Assembly (NCBI RefSeq): GCF_033343995.1
Contig: NZ_CP137573.1
Coordinates: 3,815,001 to 3,879,000, forward strand
DNA from: Streptomyces sp. HUAS YS2
GTDB taxonomy: Bacteria > Actinomycetota > Actinomycetes > Streptomycetales > Streptomycetaceae
Direction of reading: 5' to 3'
Length of the DNA: 64,000 bases
Part shown: positions 58,919 to 64,000 of the stretch, piece after piece
Layout of the letters: the number at the start of each line of letters is the position of its first letter
How positions within the stretch are numbered: the first letter of the stretch is position 1
Program-made: the position numbers and the translations under genes
Notes under the pieces: generated by a model
Told to the model about the DNA's origin: nothing
Database searches by the model: none
Seen by the model: only the letters and a program-made list of their open reading frames with translations

Positions 58919-60037
58919 ATGAGTTCAGGCGGCGGGCGCGACGCCCAACTCAAGCACACCGGTCTGCGGCCCGGCTGGACGACCGGGGCGTGCGCGACCG
59001 CGGCGACGACCGCCGCGTACACGGCGCTGCTCGCCGGCGACTTCCCGGACCCGGTGACGATCACGCTGCCGAAGGGCCAGACGCCGTCCTTCGCGCTGGC
59101 GGCGGAGGAACTGACCGCCGGCGCGGCCATGGCCGGAATCGTCAAGGACGCCGGCGACGACCCGGACGTGACACACGGCGCGCTGGTCCGCTCGACGGTC
59201 CGGCTGCTGCCGGCCGGTTCCGGAGTGGTGTTCCGGGCCGGGTCGGGCGTGGGGACGGTGACGCTGCCGGGGCTGCCGCTGGAGGTGGGCGAGCCGGCGA
59301 TCAACCCGGTGCCGCGGCAGATGATGCGCGACCACGTGGCGCGGGTGGCCGCGGCGCACGGCGGCACGGGCGACGTGGAGATCACGGTCTCCGTCGACCA
59401 CGGCGAGGAGCTGGCACGTTCCACGTGGAACCCGAGGATCGGGATCCTGGGCGGCCTCTCCATCCTCGGCACGACGGGGATCGTGGTCCCGTACTCCTGC
59501 TCGGCGTGGATCGACTCCATCCGGCGGGGCGTCGACGTGGCACGGGCCGGCGGTCTCACGCATGTCGCGGGGTGCACGGGCTCCACGTCCGAGCGGACGG
59601 TGACGGAGCTGTACGAGCTCCCCGAGATCGCCCTGCTCGACATGGGCGACTTCGCGGGCGCGGTCCTCAAGTACGTCCGGCAGCACCCGGTCGACCGGCT
59701 CACCCTGTGCGGCGGCTTCGCCAAGCTGTCCAAGCTCGCCGCCGGGCATCTGGACCTGCACTCGGCCCGCTCCCAGGTCGACAAGCCCTTCCTGGCGGAC
59801 CTCGCGCGCTCGGTGGGCGCGTCCGAGCCGCTGGCCGCCGAGATCGCCGCCGCCAACACGGGCCTCGCCGCCCTCCGCCTCTGCGAGGCTGCCGGCGTCC
59901 CCCTCGGCGACGCGGTGGCCGCCCGAGCCCGCGACGAGGCCCTGTCCGTCCTGCGCGGCGCCCCGGTCACGGTCGACGTCGTCTGCATCGACCGCGCGGG
60001 AACAATGGTAGGCCGCTCGGCCCCGAAGGGGCCGTAG
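58919..60037 (+). CDS. cbiD: Precorrin-5B C1-methyltransferase CbiD
   Basis: 372 residues from ATG 58919. GWTTGACATAATTAAYTALL is the family start; ILGTTGIVVPYSCSAWIDSI and LCGGFAKLSKLAAGHLDLHS are diagnostic. It methylates C-1 of (cobalt-)precorrin-5B, the anaerobic-route step replacing CobF. No binding site is possible outside the 12-bp divergent gap, so translation signals overlap the cobK start. Confidence 0.92.
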   Translation: MSSGGGRDAQLKHTGLRPGWTTGACATAATTAAYTALLAGDFPDPVTITLPKGQTPSFALAAEELTAGAAMAGIVKDAGDDPDVTHGALVRSTVRLLPAGSGVVFRAGSGVGTVTLPGLPLEVGEPAINPVPRQMMRDHVARVAAAHGGTGDVEITVSVDHGEELARSTWNPRIGILGGLSILGTTGIVVPYSCSAWIDSIRRGVDVARAGGLTHVAGCTGSTSERTVTELYELPEIALLDMGDFAGAVLKYVRQHPVDRLTLCGGFAKLSKLAAGHLDLHSARSQVDKPFLADLARSVGASEPLAAEIAAANTGLAALRLCEAAGVPLGDAVAARARDEALSVLRGAPVTVDVVCIDRAGTMVGRSAPKGP

Positions 60038-60044
60038 CAGAGAC

Positions 60045-60075
60045 GTATCAGATGTACATCCGCTACATTTGATAC
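60045..60075 (+). promoter_or_regulatory. Toxin-antitoxin operator abutting the start codon
   Basis: GTATCAGATGTA (60045-60056) and TACATTTGATAC (60064-60075) form a 12-bp inverted repeat with one mismatch, and ATG 60076 follows immediately. There is no room for a Shine-Dalgarno sequence outside the operator. Confidence 0.75.
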
Positions 60076-60357
60076 ATGAGCGAGCCTGTGATCGAGTCCA
60101 TGGCCGAGGTCCGCAAGCACCTCGCGGACGTCATAGACCGTGCCCGAAGGGACGAGACGCCCACGATCATCACGCGCCGCGGCAGGCAGGAAGCCGTCGT
60201 CATCGACATCGCGGAGTACGAGCGGATGCGCCGACTCGCGGACGACGCCGAGGACGCCTGGCTGAACCGCCTCGCCGACCGGGCGGAGGCCGAGGGCCTC
60301 GACGGGTCGGTGTCCCTGGAAGAGATGGCCGCGGCCCTCCGCGACCATCACGCCTGA
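60076..60357 (+). CDS. Phd/YefM-family antitoxin
   Basis: 93 residues from ATG 60076. The Phd/YefM DNA-binding N terminus reads VIESMAEVRKHLADVIDRAR, then TIITRRGRQEAVVIDIAEYE, followed by an acidic toxin-wrapping tail (DGSVSLEEMAAALRDHH). It precedes the toxin by 3 bp. The absence of a Shine-Dalgarno sequence suggests a leaderless transcript. Confidence 0.9.
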   Translation: MSEPVIESMAEVRKHLADVIDRARRDETPTIITRRGRQEAVVIDIAEYERMRRLADDAEDAWLNRLADRAEAEGLDGSVSLEEMAAALRDHHA

Positions 60358-60360
60358 CGC

Positions 60361-60639
60361 ATGGGCTACGTCACGCGGTTCACTCCGCACGCGCAGCGAG
60401 ACCTGCTCAAGATTCCACTCACGGACGCCCGGCGGATCCTCCACCGCCTCACCGAGCTGCAACAGGCGCTGACCGCCGGTGACATCGCGGCTCTGGACGT
60501 CAAGGCGCTCCAGGGCCACGACACACGTTGGCGCTTGAGAGTCGGCGACTACCGAGTGGTGTACACCGTCGAGAACGGCCGGCTCGTCGTCTGGGTGCTC
60601 ACCGTCGCTCACCGACGCGACGTCTACCGGGGGCTGTGA
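60361..60639 (+). CDS. RelE/ParE-family toxin
   Basis: 92 residues from ATG 60361. The fold pattern VTRFTPHAQRDLLKIPLTDA, then LQGHDTRWRLRVGDYRVVYT and VWVLTVAHRRDVYRGL is that of RelE-type mRNA interferases, with the conserved RVGDYRV(V/I)Y core and C-terminal Arg. Intact, unlike the toxin gene at 9641. It lies 9 bp from the end of the converging cobM gene. Confidence 0.9.
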   Translation: MGYVTRFTPHAQRDLLKIPLTDARRILHRLTELQQALTAGDIAALDVKALQGHDTRWRLRVGDYRVVYTVENGRLVVWVLTVAHRRDVYRGL

Positions 60640-60648
60640 CCGCCCCCC

Positions 60649-61398
60649 TCAGCAGGCGTGCCGCTCCCGGGCCGGGTCGTAGAGGTGGCTGTCGCGGAAC
60701 TGGGAGGCGGCCAGGGTGCGGCCGACGAGGATCACGGCGGTCTTGGTGACGCCGGCGTCCTTCACCTGCTGGGCGATGTCGTCGAGGGTGCCGCGCAGGA
60801 TCAGTTCGTCCGGGCGGCTGGCCATCGCGACGACCGCGGCCGGGCACTGGGCGCCGTAGTGCGGGAGCAGTTCGGCGACGACGCGGTCCACGTAGCGGGC
60901 CGCGAGGTGCAGGACCAGGAGCGCGCCGCTGCGGCCCAGCGTGGCGAGGTCCTCGCCCTCCGGCATGGGGGTGGCCTGCTGGGCGATGCGGGTCAGGATG
61001 ACGGTCTGGCCGACGGTCGGGACCGTCAGCTCCCGCTTCAGCGCCGCCGCGGCCGCGGCGAACGCCGGGACGCCGGGCACGACCTCGTACGGGATGCCCG
61101 CCGCGTCGAGCCGCCGCATCTGCTCCGCGACCGCGCTGAAGACGGACGGGTCGCCGGAGTGCAGCCGGGCCACGTCGTGGCCCTCCTCGTGGGCGCGGAC
61201 GATCTCGGCGACGATCCGGTCCAGGTCCAGGTTCGCGGTGTCGATCAGCCGCGCGTCCGGCGGGCACTCGGCGAGCAGCTCACGCGGGACGAGCGAGCCC
61301 GCGTACAGGCAGACCCCGCAGGACGCGAGGGTGCGCGCGCCGCGCACGGTGATCAGGTCGGCCGCGCCGGGGCCGGCGCCGATGAAGTAGACGGTCAT
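60649..61398 (-). CDS. cobM: Precorrin-4 C11-methyltransferase
   Basis: 249 residues from ATG 61398. TVYFIGAGPGAADLITVRGA, ARLHSGDPSVFSAVAEQM and YEVVPGVPAFAAAAAALKRE are the tetrapyrrole methylase motifs specific to CobM/CbiF. It methylates C-11 of precorrin-4. The start overlaps the cobL stop (ATGA), so cobL-cobM form one operon. Confidence 0.94.
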   Translation of the reverse strand: MTVYFIGAGPGAADLITVRGARTLASCGVCLYAGSLVPRELLAECPPDARLIDTANLDLDRIVAEIVRAHEEGHDVARLHSGDPSVFSAVAEQMRRLDAAGIPYEVVPGVPAFAAAAAALKRELTVPTVGQTVILTRIAQQATPMPEGEDLATLGRSGALLVLHLAARYVDRVVAELLPHYGAQCPAAVVAMASRPDELILRGTLDDIAQQVKDAGVTKTAVILVGRTLAASQFRDSHLYDPARERHAC

Positions 61399-62675
61399 CC
61401 CTCTTCAGAACCTTTCGTTACGGACCACTGGGTGACCGGCATCGCCTGGCGCCAGCCGGTGAAGCCGCCCACCGGGACGGCCGTCGCGACCGCGAGCCGG
61501 ACCAGCTCGCCGCCGTGCCGGCCGTACCACTCGGCGAGCAGCGCCTCGGACTCCAGGGTCACGGTGTTCGCGACCATCCGGCCGCCGGTCGGCAGCGCGG
61601 CCCAGCAGGCGTCGAGCAGACCGGGGGCGGTGAGCCCGCCGCCGATGAAGATCGCGTCCGGAACCGGCAGTCCGGCCAGGGCCTCGGGCGCGGGGCCGGT
61701 GACGACGCGGAGTTTCGGCACGCCGAGCGCGAGCATGTTGCGGCCGATCCGCTCGGCGCGCTCGGGGTGCTTCTCGACGACGATCGCCCGGCACGTCCGG
61801 TGCGTGCGCATCCATTCGATGCCGATGGAGCCGGAGCCACCGCCGACGTCCCAGAGCAGTTCGCCGGGGGCGGGGGCGAGGGCCGCGAGGGTGGCGGCGC
61901 GCACGTAGCGCTTGGTGAGCTGGCCGTCGTGCTCGTACGCCTCGTCCGGCAGGCCGGGCACGGCGCCGAGGCGGAGCGCGTCGGGGTCGCGGACGCAGTC
62001 GATCGCGACGACGTTCAGGGCGTCGAGCCGCTCGTCGTCGTCCCAGCCGCCCGCCGTGCCGTCGACGGTCCGCTCGTACGGGCCGCCGAGCTGTTCGAGC
62101 ACCCGCATCCGGCTGCCGCCGTACCCCTTCTCCCTCAGCAGCGCGGCGACGGCGCCGGGGGTGTGCCGGTTCGCGCTGAGGACCAGCAGCCGCCGGCCGT
62201 CGTGGAGGGCGGCGACGAGCGAGGCCACCGGCCTGCCCACCAGCGTCACGATCTCGACGTCCTCCAGCGGCCAGCCGAGGCGGGCGCAGGCGTACGAGAC
62301 GGAGGACGGGTGCGGCAGGACGTGGAGCCGGTCGGCGCCGACGGTCTCGGCGAGGGTCCGGCCGATGCCGTAGAACGTCGGGTCGCCGCTGGCGAGCACC
62401 GCGATCCGGCGCCCGTCGTGCTCGGCGATCAGGCCGGCGACGGTCGGGCGCAGGGGGGACAGCCAGGTGACGCGCTCGCCGGGGCAGTCGTCGGCGGGCA
62501 CGAGCTGCAGCTGGCGCAGGCCGCCGATCAGCACCTCGGCCTCGCGGAGCACCCTGCGGGAGGCCTCGGGGAGTCCGTCCCAGCCGTCCGCGCCGATGCC
62601 GACGACCGATACGGGGCGCGGGGGCGGGGAAGGGGGTCCTGAGCTCACGCCCGGAACTCTACGTGACCGGAACAT
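61395..62675 (-). CDS. cobL: Precorrin-6Y C5,15-methyltransferase (decarboxylating)
   Basis: 426 residues from ATG 62675; GTG 62648 is a plausible alternative, because GGAGG lies only 2 bases before the ATG. It is a fused CbiE (VSVVGIGADGWDGLPEASRR, VLASGDPTFYGIGRTL) and CbiT (LWDVGGGSGSIGIEWMRTHR, PDAIFIGGGLTAPGLLDA) protein, so it methylates C-5 and C-15 and decarboxylates. First gene of the cobLM operon. Confidence 0.92.
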   Translation of the reverse strand: MFRSRRVPGVSSGPPSPPPRPVSVVGIGADGWDGLPEASRRVLREAEVLIGGLRQLQLVPADDCPGERVTWLSPLRPTVAGLIAEHDGRRIAVLASGDPTFYGIGRTLAETVGADRLHVLPHPSSVSYACARLGWPLEDVEIVTLVGRPVASLVAALHDGRRLLVLSANRHTPGAVAALLREKGYGGSRMRVLEQLGGPYERTVDGTAGGWDDDERLDALNVVAIDCVRDPDALRLGAVPGLPDEAYEHDGQLTKRYVRAATLAALAPAPGELLWDVGGGSGSIGIEWMRTHRTCRAIVVEKHPERAERIGRNMLALGVPKLRVVTGPAPEALAGLPVPDAIFIGGGLTAPGLLDACWAALPTGGRMVANTVTLESEALLAEWYGRHGGELVRLAVATAVPVGGFTGWRQAMPVTQWSVTKGSEEG

Positions 62676-62784
62676 GACCTCCGAGGTGAGCCGGATCACC
62701 CGAAGGGCCCGGGAATAGGGCGCGAGGGGGTACCGTTGAGGCAGTCAGTTCAACTTTCAACAATCAGCGCGAGAGGCGATCACG

Positions 62785-63861
62785 ATGCAGTTCGGCATTT
62801 TCACCGTCGGCGATGTGACGACCGACCCGACCACCGGCCGCACCCCCACCGAGCACGAGCGCATCAAGAACACCGTCGCCATCGCGCTGAAGGCGGAAGA
62901 GGTCGGCCTGGACGTCTTCGCGACCGGCGAGCACCACAACCCGCCGTTCGTCCCGTCGTCCCCGACGACCCTGCTCGGCCACATCGCGGCCCGCACCGAG
63001 AACCTGATCCTGTCCACGTCCACGACGCTGATCACCACCAACGACCCGGTGAAGATCGCCGAGGACTACGCGACGCTCCAGCACCTCGCCGACGGCCGCG
63101 TCGACCTGATGATGGGCCGCGGGAACACCGGCCCGGTCTACCCGTGGTTCGGCCAGGACATCCGGCAGGGCATCCCGCTCGCCATCGAGAACTACGCGCT
63201 CCTCCACAAGCTGTGGAGGGAGGACGTGGTCGACTGGGAGGGCAAGTTCCGCAGCGCGCTCCAGGGCTTCACGTCCACCCCGCGCCCGCTGGACGGTGTC
63301 CCGCCGTTCGTCTGGCACGGCTCCATCCGCTCCCCGGAGATCGCCGAGCAGGCCGCGTACTACGGCGACGGCTTCTTCGCCAACCACATCTTCTGGCCCA
63401 AGCAGCACACCGAGAAGATGATCCGGCTCTACCGGCAGCGGTACGCGCACTACGGCCACGGCACCCCCGAGCAGGCGATCGTCGGCCTCGGCGGCCAGGT
63501 CTTCATGCGGAAGAACTCGCAGGACGCGGTACGGGAGTTCCGCCCGTACTTCGACAACGCGCCGGTCTACGGCCACGGCCCGTCGCTCGAGGAGTTCAGC
63601 AGCCAGACCCCGCTGACCGTCGGCTCCCCGCAGGAGGTCATCGAGCGCACCCTGTCCTTCCGCGACTACGTCGGCGACTACCAGCGCCAGCTCTTCCTGG
63701 TGGACCACGCCGGTCTGCCGCTGAAGACCGTCCTGGAGCAGCTCGACATCCTCGGCGAGGAGGTCGTCCCGGTGCTCCGCAAGGAGTTCGCGAACCTGCG
63801 CCCGGCGGACGTCCCGTCGACCGCGCCGCTCCACCCCGCAGTGACCACGAAGGAGGCTTGA
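62785..63861 (+). CDS. LLM-class flavin-dependent monooxygenase (CE1758-like)
   Basis: 358 residues from ATG 62785. The luciferase-like barrel begins MQFGIFTVGDVTTDPTTGRT and contains DVFATGEHHNPPF, ADGRVDLMMGRGNTGPVYPW and HGSIRSPEIAEQAAYYGDGF. It uses FMNH2 and O2; the substrate is unknown. The reductase gene beginning 6 bp downstream would supply reduced FMN. Tandem TTCAAC motifs (62749, 62756) upstream may be a regulator site. Confidence 0.9.
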   Translation: MQFGIFTVGDVTTDPTTGRTPTEHERIKNTVAIALKAEEVGLDVFATGEHHNPPFVPSSPTTLLGHIAARTENLILSTSTTLITTNDPVKIAEDYATLQHLADGRVDLMMGRGNTGPVYPWFGQDIRQGIPLAIENYALLHKLWREDVVDWEGKFRSALQGFTSTPRPLDGVPPFVWHGSIRSPEIAEQAAYYGDGFFANHIFWPKQHTEKMIRLYRQRYAHYGHGTPEQAIVGLGGQVFMRKNSQDAVREFRPYFDNAPVYGHGPSLEEFSSQTPLTVGSPQEVIERTLSFRDYVGDYQRQLFLVDHAGLPLKTVLEQLDILGEEVVPVLRKEFANLRPADVPSTAPLHPAVTTKEA

Positions 63862-63867
63862 GCAGCC

Positions 63868-64000
63868 ATGCAGACCCTGAAGCTCGTCGCCGTCTCGGCC
63901 GGCCTCAGCTCGCCGTCCTCCACCCGGCTGCTCGCCGACCGCCTGCTCCAGGCGGCCCGGTACCGGCTGGCCGAGCAGGAGTACGCGGTCGACGTCGAGG
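63868..64000 (+). CDS. FMN reductase (CE1759-like), 3' end outside the window
   Basis: ATG 63868 opens a frame reading MQTLKLVAVSAGLSSPSSTR, then LLADRLLQAA, the flavodoxin-like start of NADPH-dependent FMN reductases with the phosphate-binding AGLSSPSST loop. Only about 44 residues are visible. Together with the preceding gene it makes a two-component monooxygenase operon. Confidence 0.8.
   Translation, partial: MQTLKLVAVSAGLSSPSSTRLLADRLLQAARYRLAEQEYAVDVE

Overview
The window is high-GC actinobacterial DNA, almost certainly from a Streptomyces chromosome. The evidence is the strong G/C bias at third codon positions, frequent GTG and TTG starts, families typical of the genus (DUF5994, DUF6578, SpoIIE-type phosphatases, CGNR regulators, a 24-residue bL37), and a cobalamin pathway with two B12 riboswitches. 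No phylogenetic search was possible, so species is not claimed.

Layout. (1) 1-6230 is ordinary chromosome: an Fe-S membrane oxidoreductase (cut by the window start), a Yip1 protein, a DHFR-like reductase, a histidine phosphatase, a phosphoribosyltransferase, dcd and a small zinc-ribbon protein. (2) 6450-23143 is the most unusual part. An intact tRNA-Gly(CCC) is followed by four further copies of its last 31 bases, each with its own terminator hairpin and, upstream, a conserved arm of about 115 bp. These five att-like sites delimit four tandem cassettes: A (6.5-10.6 kb: CGNR regulator, arginase-like protein, calycin-like protein, frameshifted toxin with antitoxin), B (10.6-18.0 kb: integrase remnant, cold-shock protein, DEAD-box helicase, CBS-like protein, MerR protein, SpoIIE-type phosphatase and DUF5994), C (18.0-19.7 kb: one secreted M23 peptidase) and D (19.7-23.1 kb: DUF5994, small protein, a second phosphatase/DUF5994 pair). 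No intact integrase, replication or transfer gene remains, so this looks like an accretion array of non-autonomous (CIME-like) elements.

(3) 23.3-41.2 kb is accessory metabolism and regulation. It holds a RidA gene between inverted IS ends, an NmrA-like/TetR pair, DUF4097 and DUF4287 proteins, an aldo/keto reductase, a type-2 NADH dehydrogenase-like protein with TetR, LysR with an old yellow enzyme, and a TetR whose 17-bp operator recurs before two paralogous membrane proteins. (4) 41.1-44.5 kb holds bL37, the predicted cobalt transporter cbtAB behind a cobalamin riboswitch, an IS1341-type TnpB with a candidate omega RNA, and a histidine phosphatase homologue without its histidines. (5) 44.7-48.7 kb holds GntR/DUF1648, MarR/DoxX and an ABC-F protein. 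(6) 48.7-62.7 kb is a cobalamin cluster (cobN behind a second riboswitch, cobG, cobH, cobIJ, cobK, cbiD, cobM, cobL) interrupted by a secreted PA14/fibronectin-III protein and a toxin-antitoxin pair. (7) The window ends in a luciferase-like monooxygenase and a truncated FMN reductase.

The cobalamin genes make corrin intermediates from precorrin-2 onward and insert cobalt. CbtAB would supply the cobalt, and the riboswitches would shut both uptake and chelation when B12 is plentiful. In the cassette array at least three genes carry single-base frameshifts, which means either decay or sequencing indels.
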